Part shown: positions 42,740-52,399 of the stretch, in pieces
How positions within the stretch are numbered: position 1 is the first letter of the stretch
Layout: each line of letters opens with the position of its first letter
Assembly (NCBI GenBank): GCA_023974075.1
Contig: CM043807.1
Span: 1,124,623 to 1,188,622, forward strand
Source: Chaenocephalus aceratus
Taxonomy: Eukaryota; Chordata; Actinopteri; Perciformes; Channichthyidae
Length of the DNA: 64,000 bases
Reading direction: 5' to 3'
Position numbers and translations under genes: made by a program
Notes under the pieces: model-generated
Database searches by the model: none
The model's input: the letters and a program-made list of their open reading frames with translations, nothing else
Told to the model about the DNA's origin: nothing

Positions 42740-43190
42740 CTAGTGTCTGTTAAATTGACTTTGCTGACCGTTTTGCCCCTGTTGGGCCTGCCTGTCGTAT
42801 TGAGTGTTAAGGGGAGGGGGAGGCAATAACGCAGGGTGTTGGGGGGGCTGGGGGAGAGCAGGCAATGTATCCTGCCGTGCTCGCCAGCGCCTCTCGCACT
42901 GCCCCGCCCAGTGATCCGTTCCACCACAGACGTGACACGGCATCAACTTTTTGGAATTTTTATTCTGCTGCTGTCTGCCCTTGTCTTGATAACCCTGTGA
43001 TCTTCCCTGATTTTGATACTGCTGTGTGCGGTTTTGTCCCTGAAACTGCTGGGAGTTATCCACACTCTTATAAGCCTGTGTATTTTGAGGCAACTTTTGT
43101 ATCAGCTGGGCAATTCCGGGGGTCAGAAATATCTGATTTCTATGTAACGCGCGCATTAAAATTGAATTTCCTTCTGTGGTCTTCCTTGTC
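42740..43190 (-). pseudogene. gag: ERV gag 3' part: nucleocapsid with zinc knuckle
   Basis: The frame ends with a Gln/Asn-rich linker and one CCHC knuckle, CHVCGGTDHWAGQC (about 42896-42937), then a Pro/Gln-rich tail and a TAG (42740-42742). The same frame continues through the stop to the protease, as in viruses that express pol by stop-codon readthrough. The amino-terminal part (matrix and most of capsid) is lost at the LINE junction near 43150-43190. The knuckle binds genomic RNA. Confidence 0.85.
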
Positions 43191-44059
43191 TGATCCAAAA
43201 ACAAACAACTGTTGTAAATATGCTGGTAACATTCTGCTTTGTGCCCTGTGCATTACTGATAATGTCTGCAGCTCAGCTATGTCTTTGAGTTTCAAGAGTC
43301 CCGACTTAAAAAACAGTCTGTTGGTGTGTTCTCTTGAGTCAGCTTTATGAATTATTCTTACTGCCCTTTTCTGTAATATTGACAATGGCTTTATGTTGCT
43401 CATATACGTGTTGCACCACACTTCTATACAATAAATTAAAAATGGCAAAATTTGTGAACAGTACAACATCCTCAATGCCTTGTAATCTAGCAAATACTTT
43501 GCCTTGTTTAGAACAGAAATATTCCTAGACACTTTGGTTTTATCATGTGCTATGTGTGATTTCCATGTCAGGTTTTCATCCAGCGTCACACCTAAGAATC
43601 GAAATTCAGAAACCCTTTCAATAAAAACTCCATCAATGGACAGTGAAATGTTTTCATCTTTTTTTCTATTAGCAAAAACCATAAACTTCGTTTTATTCAA
43701 ATTCAGGGTTAACTTATTTTCATCAAATCATCTTTTAAGTTTGACCATTTCATGTCCAATACACTTTGCTAAAATGTTTAAATCATCTCCTGAACAAAAT
43801 AAATTTGTGTCGTCTGCAAACAACACAAATTGCAATAATGTTGACGTTTCACAAATGTCATTGATGTACAAAATAAAAAGTTTAGGCCCTAAAACCGAGC
43901 CCTGCGGGACACCACATTCTATGTTCATACACTCCGATGTACTACCAGCAAATTCTACATATTGTTGTCTGTTATCTAAATAACTTTTTAACCAATCTAG
44001 AACTACTCCTCTCACTCCGTATCTATGTAATTTCGAAATTAATAGGTAATGGTCTATGG
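43150..44059 (-). pseudogene. LINE reverse transcriptase, C-terminal half
   Basis: Follows directly from the piece before the hAT insertion: [40 protein letters not shown] and VLFADDTNLFCSG (catalytic DD), a frame change near 43728, then KFMVFANRKKDENISLSIDG and the thumb/C-terminal SILQKRAVRIIHKADSREHT. The last residues run into ERV gag. Confidence 0.85.
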
Positions 44060-45440
44060 CAGGGGTGCCCAACCAGTCGATCGCGGGGAGATTCCCAGTC
44101 GATCACGAGATGTGTCTAAAAATAGAACAACAATATTCTGTTTTATTATGTCCTATAACATAATCTTCCTGTGCCAGAATAATGCACTTTAACACATCCA
44201 AGCTTTGTGATTGGCCGGCGTGACCCCATGTGTCAGGGCGTGGCAGGTGGGCAGTGGGCACTAGTTCGCTGACGTTGTCCGTGTCAACAGTCCGCACACA
44301 CACAAGACCGCACTTATGGCAGAAGCAAAAAAAGCCCAAAATATATAATTTTCACTCCGAGTGGGAGGATGATTATTTTTGTATCTATTCCAATTCAAAG
44401 TCCATCTGTCTCATCTGCAATGCGAGCGTGGCTTTATCGAAGAAAGGTAATTTAGGAGCGGCATTTCAAAACAGTGCACAAACACTACGAGACAGAATTC
44501 CCTCCTAATTCTGACCTACGCTCCCAAAAGGGGAGGGGCCTGAAAAGGACAGCTAAATGCACAGCAGTCCATTTTCACCAGGCCCAACAACAAGAGCAAG
44601 GCTGCTACCAGAGCATCTTATCGTGTCATGAAGTCTTTCAAATACGGCGAAGTTGTGAAAGAAGCTTTCCTGGAGGCTGCCGACGCGCTTTTTGGGGACA
44701 GTAAAAATAACAGTAGCATTTCAACAGGTTTTTGATATAATAAAAACTCAAGTTAGATACCGTTATTAATCAGCTGTAAGTTTTTGTTTGTTTGAACTTA
44801 TTCATTATAATTATTGTACAAAATGGTATAAGAATGCAAACTTAAATTGATTATAGTCTATCAATTCAGGTTCAGAAACTAGTGTTGCTTGCATCCTATT
44901 TTAAAGGCATTTCTTTTTATACTCTACTAAAATCTACAAAAAAAGGGTTTGATTCTATTAATTTTTTCTTATTTATTGCGCTTTGGCAGCAGATTCCTGT
45001 GTAGCTTCAGATCTGAGTTGTCTTATTAGTAAGCCTAATTTATACTTTTGTAGCAACACTATTTTTATATAATGGCAAAGAAAGGGTTCAGAGTCTTTTC
45101 TTTTTTTCCTGTGTCATGTGGCAGCACTGTTCAATGTTTCTTGAAAACATTACCACTGTAGTGACGTGTGAATAAACTCCAACTCTGTATCAACAACACT
45201 GTTGTGTCACTTCAGTTAAATACTTGTATGTGTGTAGATTAGAAAGAGGTAAGATAAAGGATCTGCAGTATTTTATGAAGTATTAATCGTACGAAGGTCA
45301 GTTTTATACAAGTAGAAGTGTGTATTTACCTGGCAGTAGGCTGTCAGTAATGGCTACGCCTCTCTATTTGGACTGGTAGATCTCGGCAGACTGGCAACTT
45401 TAAAAGTAGCTCTCGGTTCATAAAAGGTTGGGCACCCCTG
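44060..45440 (+). mobile_element. 1.38-kb hAT deletion derivative, CAGGGGTGCCCAACC ends
   Basis: CAGGGGTGCCCAACCAGTCG at the left and GGTTGGGCACCCCTG at the right are inverted; GTCTATGG flanks both (44052-44059, 45441-45448), a perfect 8-bp duplication. Removing it restores the LINE frame at an AFDTID...H junction. It keeps the 5' coding end (BED-like finger) and the 3' end but lacks the catalytic core. The 3' end matches 48618-48727, so both belong to one family with the split hAT gene at 33687/48273. Confidence 0.94.
44316..44712 (+). pseudogene. hAT N-terminal zinc-finger region, broken
   Basis: A + frame starts MAEAKKAQ-like in one phase and gives HSEWEDDYFCIYSNSKSICL and ICNASVALSKKGNL, a BED-type finger with ICLIC. 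The frame shifts near 44455; the following frame contains VHKHYETEFPP and then further shifts give a basic linker and YRVMKSFKYG...EAADALFGDS. This is the N-terminal part of ZBED5/GTF2IRD2-like hAT transposases. The rest of the gene has been deleted in this derivative. Confidence 0.72.
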
Positions 45441-45448
45441 GTCTATGG

Positions 45449-46017
45449 TGTCAAATGCCTTTTTTAAGTCAATAAATACACCTATTGTGTATTTCTTTCT
45501 TTCTATAGCTGTTGTAATTTCTTCTGTTATTTTCATTAAAGCTAAAGCTGTAGATCGAATTTTCCTAAATCCATACTGACTCACTCAATAACTCATTTTT
45601 TTCAATGAAATTATCAAATTTTTGGACAAACAATTTCTCAAGGACCTTTGAAAATTGTGAAAGCAAGGACACTGGTCTGTAGTTGGTAAATTGGCTTTTG
45701 TCCCCTGTTTTAAAAAGTGGTATAACTTTAGCTATTTTCATGCTATCTGGGAAAATACCTGTCTGAAATGAAAGATTATAGATGTAGCTTAGCGGTTTAA
45801 TTATGCAGTCAATAGTCGTTTTCACTATTGTCATGTCGATCCCATCACTATCTGTCGAAGTCTTATTTTTGCATTTGTCTACAATGGATCTAATTTCAAT
45901 TTCGTTTATCTCTCCCAGAAACATTGACTGCAACACTTTACTTCCCCCAATTTCCGCCATCCTCTTTTTGCCCATCGTGTTGTTTTGGAATAGTCTTTGC
46001 AAGATTAGGTCCGACAT
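45449..46017 (-). pseudogene. LINE reverse transcriptase, N-terminal half
   Basis: KTSTDSDGIDMTIVKTTIDC, FKTGDKSQFTNYRPVSLLSQ, FSKVLEKLFVQKF and then QYGFRKIRSTALALMKITEE and GVFIDLKKAFDTID (catalytic Asp) in a second frame; the frameshift is near 45580. The block stops at the hAT target duplication and resumes at 44059. Confidence 0.85.
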
Positions 46018-46359
46018 TTACAAAAAAAGAGTTGAATTCATGAACCACTTCATTCATGTTTTTTACAACCTTATTTTTGCCATCAATGACGTGACTGGGC
46101 GGCCAGTGGATACAGATTTATTTCCAATAACATTATTTAAGATTTTCCATGTGCCCTTGATATCATTTTTCTTTTCTTTTAACATATTATTATAGTATTC
46201 TCTTTTTGCTTGTCTCATTATAACTCTCATTTAGGCCGTCCATTAATATTCCTAAACTATCTTTAAAAAGCTCTACATTTGATCCTGGTGCTCTATATGC
46301 ACAAGTCACAACAGCATTACTCTTCCTTTCCATTTCAATGTCTATAGTTATGCATTCCA

Positions 46360-46809
46360 TTAAATCATCATCACAATTGACATTTTTTCAACCAGTGTGC
46401 ATTTTAGGACGCTGTCCACATAAAGAGCCACACCCCCTCCTCTCTGATTGGTTCTGTGGATATGGTGTCGCACGTAACCCTCAATCTGGAAATCAGTGAC
46501 TTCGTCTTTATTTAGCCAAGTCTCCGATATGGCAATTACTTTGAATTTACTTTTAAATGTATGTAGGTATTCAGTGATCTTATTAAAGTTTGCATACAGA
46601 CTCCTGCAGTTTAAATGTATTAAAGAAAATGTATTTTCAAGTCCAACATTGTCATTAAATTGATCATCGGTATAATATTTACACGAGTCACTTATATGAT
46701 TAAACACAGGATTCTCTGAATCGACATCATGATCTAAACTGTACATGTTATGCTCTGTGTTGTACATGTTATACTCTGTGTTGTACATGTTATACTCTGT
46801 GTTGTACAT
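46360..46809 (-). pseudogene. LINE AP-endonuclease, N-terminal fragment
   Basis: After a low-complexity start the frame reads SLIHLNCRSLYANFNKITEY, VIAISETWLNKDE and RGGGVALYVDSVLKC, the first catalytic blocks of the APE-like endonuclease that nicks the target. The rest (about 46020-46359) shows no clear frame and seems decayed. The MYNTEYNMYNTEYN start is just the translation of a 24-bp tandem repeat at 46742-46826. Confidence 0.72.
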
Positions 46810-46826
46810 GTATACTCTGTGTTGTC
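46742..46826. repeat. 24-bp tandem repeat, about 3.5 copies
   Basis: TGTTATACTCTGTGTTGTACATG repeats with one 3-bp loss. It lies at the 5' side of the endonuclease frame and is read through on both strands. Confidence 0.9.
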
Positions 46827-46969
46827 AAATCTGGAAAAGATTCCGAGTGGCTCAGTCATTGATGTGTTGTTATTGTTTTCCATGTACGTCTGCAACGAGT
46901 TCACTCCCTCCACACATACCTGTTCAGTCCTTTGCTCTTTCATGCCGATCAAGCGAGTCAGTTAATGTC

Positions 46970-47341
46970 TTTACGTCCGACATCAGCTCACATCCTGGGG
47001 TTCTCCGGTTCCTGGAGCGGTGTGTGTCTGCCATCCTGAAGCCTGAAGAGTAGACTCCAAGTCCGGTTCTCCTGCTGGACTCTCCATGTTGACACCATAC
47101 TCCAGTAGACCCTGTGCCGCATCTTGTGGGTTGTTAAACACCCTGACTTTCCCGTTTTTCTGGAATAATTTCAGTTTAGCAGGGAACAGAAAGCGGGATG
47201 TTTCTTTCCTGGAGCTGCTTCCCTTACTTGTCTGTATTTTGCGCGCTCCTTGAACACTTGGGTGGTGAAGTCCTCATCAAAGAAAATCTTGCAATCTTTT
47301 CACCCTAATGTCCTTCTTTGCCTTTTCCAGTGGTTTCCGGA
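46970..47341 (-). pseudogene. LINE ORF1p C-terminal-domain-like fragment (L1/Tx1 style)
   Basis: A - frame not starting at ATG gives TSRFLFPAKLKLFQKNGKVR and VFNNPQDAAQGLL, the pattern of the C-terminal domain of L1/Tx1 ORF1 RNA-binding proteins (FPAxL, then a strand, then xFxxPxxAxxxL), ending about 46970. It may belong to the adjacent LINE or to an unrelated L1-like copy. Identification is by pattern only. Confidence 0.45.
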
Positions 47342-47510
47342 GGAGAATCGTAGGGGCGCCGTAAGGGAGTGAAAAGTTAGGACGATTCTAAGGGCCCGTG
47401 ACTGACAGGGGCCCAAACAATTTTAGAACATTAAGAAAAAAATGTTTAAGTAACAATGTGATATCTTTTCATGGGGCCCAAAATCCCTGGTGGCACCCCT
47501 GGGAGGAGCC
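47342..47510. mobile_element. Candidate short hAT MITE, GGGGCGCC ends
   Basis: Begins TAGGGGCGCC and ends GGGCCCAAAATCCCTGGTGG then CACCCCTG, an imperfect inverted pair, with GGGCCC words internally. No clear target duplication was found, so the edges are approximate. Confidence 0.4.
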
Positions 47511-48272
47511 GACAGCCTGGTGCAGAGTGGGAGCCGGGTGACCAGCCTACTAGCTTGTTAGCTAGCTTGATAGCCACTGGCTGGAGGCGGCAGGGAGAGA
47601 CGATTCTTTCACACACACATACGGGTATTGGGCCGAGTGCGACACCGTACTTCCGGTATCCGCAATTTCACGCGAGGTGCAAGCAGAATTTCATAGTCTA
47701 TTGGCCTTAATTAATATCTAGTCAACTCTAAAATACCACATATATGCAATGGCATGATAATATTATTGTGACGAGTGGGGTATTCACCTGGTGTTTCCAG
47801 AAGATAGACGTAGATGCAGCCAAAATCGACGAAGGCCACTTTCGAGGGTCGTTTTTCCATACATCTGCAGGCAGTCGGTAAGGGCAATCCGACAACCCAC
47901 ACAGCTCTAGTTCACGCTGGTAACGACCTAGAGCACACCCCTCAAGTCCAGAGATGTAATCCGAAGACATGCAGCGATTTCTTCGGTCGTTAATTCAGAA
48001 AAAAAACCTAGTGCGCTCTGCCTGGCTACGTAGCTAGCTGTTTATATTAGCACCTCCAGGAAAGAGCCAGCAGGTAGGAGATGACAACACAAAGGTCTGT
48101 GTCGATTCGATAGAGAGATGCTGCTATTTCTGCTGATGACTGACGTTTAAAAAGTAGACAGCCAGACAGGAGAGGTTCTGATCTGGACTAAAGAACAAGA
48201 TTTTGGGTGGAGGAGCGGCGAACAAACACCAGCACCCTCGGCAACGCGGGAAAAACTCAGTTTTAAAAAAAG
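47511..48272 (-). mobile_element. 5' fragment of another YqaJ-type ISL2EU element
   Basis: The centre holds a YqaJ N-terminal exon (47788-47970). The flanks (47511-47787 intron-like and 47971-48272 upstream) are non-coding. Terminal inverted repeats are not visible. The right edge (48272) abuts the hAT transposase continuation. Confidence 0.45.
47788..47970 (-). pseudogene. N-terminal exon of a YqaJ-family transposon protein
   Basis: On the - strand the frame starts MSSDYISGLEGCALGRYQRE, continues VWKNDPRKWP, then in a shifted frame VDFGCIYVYLLETPG, ending at a GTGAAT donor. I recognise this as the beginning of the YqaJ/SWIM-type proteins carried by ISL2EU elements of fish. It has a frameshift near 47835. 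The nuclease core itself is not found nearby; the YqaJ core at 19322 is from another copy. Confidence 0.6.
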
Positions 48273-48727
48273 TACAGATCTACGATGACTGATGACCACC
48301 TTGTGGCCTGCATACGGCTTGTAACCAGCTCCTACTGCCCTGACTACGAGAAGCTAGCGGCCTCCTCCCAGTGCCAGAGGTCCCACTAAGGTAGAACATA
48401 CATCTGGTATGCTCTTCTGTTCGTTGCGTGCATATGTAACATAGTTAAACATGTGAATACATAATTATAAGTTTGTGAATGTTTAATTCATAATAAGTTG
48501 TACATTTTAAGAGATGAGATTGTTCAATTTAATATTTAAGTTTTGTTTTTTCCCATTTTAAGTTGTGTTACTTCTGGTAGGCTATGTATTTTTCCACCCT
48601 CCCCTCACAGTAAAACATGCAGGTAGGCTGTCAGTAATGGCTACGCCTCTCTATTTGGACTGGTAGATCTCGGCACACTGGCAACTTTAAAAGTAACTCT
48701 TGGTTCAAAAAAGGTTGGGCACCCTGC
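48273..48727 (+). pseudogene. hAT transposase, last coding part and 3' end
   Basis: YRSTMTDDHLVACIRL followed by SYCPDYEKLAASSQCQRSH and a stop (48388) is the C-terminus of the ZBED5/GTF2IRD2-like hAT transposase. It follows in frame on the Lys codon at 34432-34434, 13.8 kb upstream. The 3' untranslated region and terminus run to GGTTGGGCACCCTG (48727) and match the 3' end of the hAT at 44060-45440. AAGTA is present at both junctions (34432-34436; 48270-48274). Confidence 0.88.
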
Positions 48728-49815
48728 TGTAGAGCCTAGCTTGCTGGCAGTGGCAGCCCAGACTCACACCAAATGACAAGCATCCTACCAGAGAATATAC
48801 TCAGTGTTAGCCACTGGAAGACAGGACCACTATTCAGAGCGAAGCACAAGGCTTTAGACAACTATGGCTATTTGAAGGGATCATTCAAACGGTTCCAGCC
48901 TTTTTGCAGGATATTAACTTCTCTTTTAGGGGGGGAAGATGAAAACAACACATTTGCTCCCTTCCTCCCACTCACTTGCACACCCGTTGGGAGAGCGCAC
49001 CACAGGCGTCCAACAGAAACCACAAACAGAAATAGGGCTGCTATTTGGGTCGGATGGGCTATTATTTTTAGAAAAAGTGACATTCTCTATGTAGAATTAC
49101 AACATCATAAGGTCACTACTCCCCTTTCTTCAGCCCTCCTACCCTCCAGCCTATGACTCACCACAAAAGTATTTGGTGACGTTAACCCCATAATCTCCAG
49201 CCCCATGTTCTCATCAAACATTTCAATCTGCTCCGCTCCTTGACCTGATTCAATCAAAGCGGGGGAAAACTCTTACTATCCACATAAATCTGCTTCTTAT
49301 TAAACAGAGGTTTGATAATTAGCGTCCTTCAGGGAAAGTGAGCAGTCTCATAAGGAGGATTACTAGTTTAGATTGCTTTGTTTATCCATCATGTCTTGAC
49401 AGCACATCACTTGTTTGCAGCATGAGAGTGAAATAGAGTGCACACATATAACGGGCTAATGTGGCTGTTGGTATGCCAGGCTGAGGATAATGAACGTGCA
49501 GGGAACACATGTTTTCAATGTCTTACTCACCTTAAGCGTTTGGCCCAACCAGTGATGTCATTCCAAATGAAAAGGTGCGTAATCTCCCAGTGCTGGTAGG
49601 AGATCACCAGGAGGCTAAAAAACAGCACAAGATAAGAAGATCTTTACAAGTGGAAACTATAACAAAAGACGGGTTTGAAATGGGGAAAGTAAAAGAGATT
49701 AAAAAAAGCTTCAAATAAAAATAAAGTGCTTGTCCTGGTCACAGGCGCTGTTGAGTCCCTCAAACAGTGAATGGTTTCTCAACAATCAAATGAATATAAG
49801 ATGTGAGACAAAGCT
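48728..49815. other. No gene recognised
   Basis: Complex-looking DNA without repeat signature that I recognise, possibly the oldest local background. A 127-residue + frame (48773-49156) has no domain and no codon-like bias that I can judge. No splice-bounded frames stood out. Confidence 0.4.
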
Positions 49816-49820
49816 CTACC

Positions 49821-50240
49821 TGTTACGAATGGGTGAAGCAGGTAGGACTCAAATGCAGAATAACGAAAAGCGAGCTTTTATAAATAATAAAGCTGTGGCA
49901 AAAAACAAGGCAGAATCCAAAATATCCAAAGCAGCACAAGGAACACAGACCGTGGAATAACATGGAGGGGAAACAATGAACCGACATGGAACACAGGGGA
50001 AGACTAGACTAAATAAACAGAAGGGTAATCACAGAAACAAGACACAGCTGGGCAGGGGAGGAGAAACACAAGGACAACAGGTGAAACACAATCGGGTAAT
50101 CAGGGAGGGAAACAGACAGAAAGCAGACAGGCAGGAAAACGGGGGTGAACACTTTACACAATAAAACAGGAAACCCAAAGACAAGAAAAACACCAACACA
50201 GACAAAACTACAAACGTGACATAACATGAGAATCGTGACA
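49821..50240 (-). repeat. LTR, left (3' LTR in element orientation)
   Basis: Begins TGTTACGAATGGG and ends GTGACA. It differs from the right LTR by several small indels and a few substitutions (for example near 49876 and 49975-50020), so the insertion is not brand new. Confidence 0.92.
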
Positions 50241-50379
50241 GAACCCCCCCCTCAAGGGACGGATCCCAGACGTCCCAAAAAAAGTCCAGCAGGGTGGGTG
50301 GAGGGGGACCGGAGGGAGGACACATAACTAGGGCCAAGAAAGGGTGGGTGGAGGGGGTCTGGAGGACGAGTCTCGGGCG

Positions 50380-50560
50380 GACGGCCCGGGGGAAAGGCAG
50401 AGACCAAGGAGGTGGTCTCGGGCGGAAGGCCCGGGAGCAAGGCAGAGACCAAGGACGGGGTCTCGGGCGAGGAAGGCCCGGGGGCAAGGCAGAGACCAAG
50501 GAGGGGGTCTCGGGTGGACGGCCTGGGGGCAAGGCAAAGTTCAAAAAGGGGCGAAGGCCA
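50380..50560. repeat. GC-rich tandem repeat in the LTR element, ~50-bp unit
   Basis: GGCCCGGGAGCAAGGCAGAG and ACCAAGGAGGGGGTCTCGGG recur about four times. Open frames across it on both strands are low-complexity. Confidence 0.8.
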
Positions 50561-50769
50561 CAGCGGGCAAACTCAGGGGGCCGTGCATGAGGGCAAAGCA
50601 GCGGCAGGAAGAGTCAGGGGGTCGGGCCCGCGGACGAAGACCGCGGCACTCAGAGGGCCGGGCTCGAGGGAGAAGACCAGACAGCTCCGGAGGCCGGGCA
50701 AGACCCGGTGTCGGCCGAACAGGAACCGGAGCCAGTGGGACAGGCTTCGGCAGGATCCCCACGGAGAGG

Positions 50770-51418
50770 ACCAGTAGTTGGCAGGACCCCCGGTGAGACA
50801 GGTGATGGTGCGGCCTCCAACGGAACAGGACAAGGGGTTGGCAGAAACCCCCGCAGAAGAGTTGTCGGCGGGACCCCCAGAGGAACAGGACATAGGATTG
50901 GCAGGACCCCCGGCAGGAGAGCAGTCGGCGGGACCTCCAACGGGACAGGACAAGGAGCTGGCAGGACCCCCGGCAGAAGAGCAGTCGGCGGGGCCTCCAA
51001 CGGCACAGGACAAAGGGTTGGCAGGACCCCCGGCAGGAGAGCAGTCGGTGGGACCTCCAACGAGATGGGACAAGGAGCTGGCAGGACCCCCGGCAGGAGA
51101 GCAGACGGCGGGACCTCCAACGGGACGGGACAAAGGGTTGGCAGGACCCCCGGCAGGAGAGTAGTCGGCGGGGCCTCCAACGGCACAGGACATAGGAATG
51201 GCAGGACCCCCGGCAGGAGAGTAGACGGCGGGAACCTCCAACGAGACAGGACAAGAAGCTGGCAGGACCCCCGGCAGGAGAGTAGACGGCGGGACCTCCA
51301 ACAGGACAGACATACGATTGGTAGGACCCCCGGCAGAGGAGTAGTCGACGGGGCCTCCAACGGGACAGGACAAGGAGTTGGCAGGACCCCCAGCAGAACC
51401 TCCAACAGACCAGGACAT
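50770..51418. repeat. 60-bp tandem repeat in the LTR element, about 11 copies
   Basis: The unit includes GGCAGGACCCCCGGCAGGAG, AGCAGTCGGCGGGACCTCCA and ACGGGACAGGACAAGGAGTT. As 60 is 20 codons, several frames on both strands are open and give 20-residue periodic Pro/Gly- or Cys/Pro/Leu-rich strings. No domain is present in any frame. Confidence 0.93.
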
Positions 51419-51429
51419 TGGGTAGGGAC

Positions 51430-51830
51430 TTGAGACGTGACTCGAGAGGGGAACTAGAGACGGAACTCCAGAGGGGACTAGAGGAGAGACTAGAGGAGGA
51501 ACTAGAGGAGGGAACTCGAGAGGGGACTTGAGAGGGGAACTCGAGAGGGGACTCGAGAGGGGACTAGAGGAGGGACCTCGAGAGGGGACTGGAGAGGGGA
51601 CTCGAGAAGTGACTAGAGGAGGGACTAGAGATGGGACTAGGGAATTGACTAGAGGCGGGACTTGAGTAGGGACTAGAGATGGAACTCGAGAGGGGACTGG
51701 AGAGGGGACTCGAGAGGGAACTGGAGATGGGACTAGAGAAGGGACTCGGAAGGGACTCGGGAAGGGACTAGAGAAGTGACTAGAGGTGGACTGGAGAAGG
51801 GACTAGGAAAGTGACCTGAGGAGGGACTAT
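51430..51830. repeat. Degenerate GACTAGAGGAGG repeat block
   Basis: About 400 bp of short, irregular words such as GGGACTAGAGGAG and CTCGAGAGGGGACT in the interior of the LTR element. Confidence 0.8.
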
Positions 51831-52382
51831 GGCAGCTGGGACCAGGACTGGGGCCGGAACCATGGCTGCTTGGGGCCAGAACACTGGGCTGTAACCATGG
51901 TTGCTGAGGCCGGAACCAGGGCCGGAACCATGGCCGCTGGGGCCAGAACTGGGGCCGGGAACCATGGCTGCTGGGACCGGCACTGGAGCCGGAGCCGCTG
52001 GAGTACGGGCTGGAATCCTGGCCTTGCATCTTCCAGAGACCTTTTGGAGGCTCCGTGGACCTCCAAACGCCAGACGGGTTCCTGAGAGAAAGGTCTGAGG
52101 TTGGAACTGGAGCGCTGGAACTGGAACCAGAGGCCTGGACCATGGCTGTGTGGGCCAGGTAATCGAGCAAGGAAACCATAGCTCTGCGGGCCGGTACTGG
52201 TGCATGGATCCATGGCTGTGGAAACCGGAACTGAAGCCGGGATCATGGCTGTTGGAGCACGGGCTGGAATCCTTTACCCGTATAGATGAGGCGTTTCTTC
52301 CAGGTGTAAAAAATGTACTCCAGAGAAGTACCCAAGACATTCCGCCTGTGGGGCCAAAAACATTGAAATCTGCCGAGTCCAA
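51831..52382 (-). pseudogene. Repetitive Pro/Ser-rich frame after the primer-binding region
   Basis: On the - strand a frame begins MDSADFNVFGPTGG just downstream of the 5' LTR, at the position where fish Gypsy gag genes start. The rest is repetitive (ATGGTTGCTG-type ~30-bp words) and Ser/Pro/Gly-rich with no capsid or knuckle motif. It may be a relic gag start that was overtaken by repeats. Function is not assigned. Confidence 0.35.
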
Positions 52383-52399
52383 ATGTGGTCGGTTAATTC

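Larger units (their letters stand above)
35403..43150 (-). mobile_element. Class-I (gammaretrovirus-like) endogenous retrovirus, partial
   Basis: On the - strand the order is nucleocapsid end of gag, protease, reverse transcriptase, RNase H, integrase, env SU and TM, then 3' non-coding DNA. A CxxC-bearing SU, a CX6CC-type TM region, same-frame gag/pro with one intervening TAG and a GPY/F-type integrase tail place it with class-I fish ERVs. The 5' LTR, matrix and most capsid coding are missing at the junction with a LINE (about 43150), and the 3' LTR is at best partial. It cannot be replication competent as it stands. Confidence 0.9.
43150..46952 (-). mobile_element. Non-LTR LINE of the CR1/jockey type, with endonuclease
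   Basis: On the - strand are an AP-endonuclease start (FSLIHLNCRSLYANFNKI, AISETWLN, RGGGVALYV), a linker and an RT. The copy is interrupted by a complete hAT (44060-45440) and its 3' end is cut at about 43150 by ERV sequence. The 5' edge is uncertain. RT blocks differ from the L2 copies (FADDTNLF in place of YADDTQLY), so this is another clade. Confidence 0.82.

Noticed and set aside
48773..49156. 127-codon + frame as a host gene
   Set aside because: No recognisable domain, no splice signals in phase and a competing - frame; kept only as unassigned DNA.
50294..51433. Overlapping 100-280 codon frames rich in Pro, Gly and Cys
   Set aside because: Products of 60-bp and ~50-bp tandem repeats in the LTR element; several frames on both strands are open at once and none has a motif.
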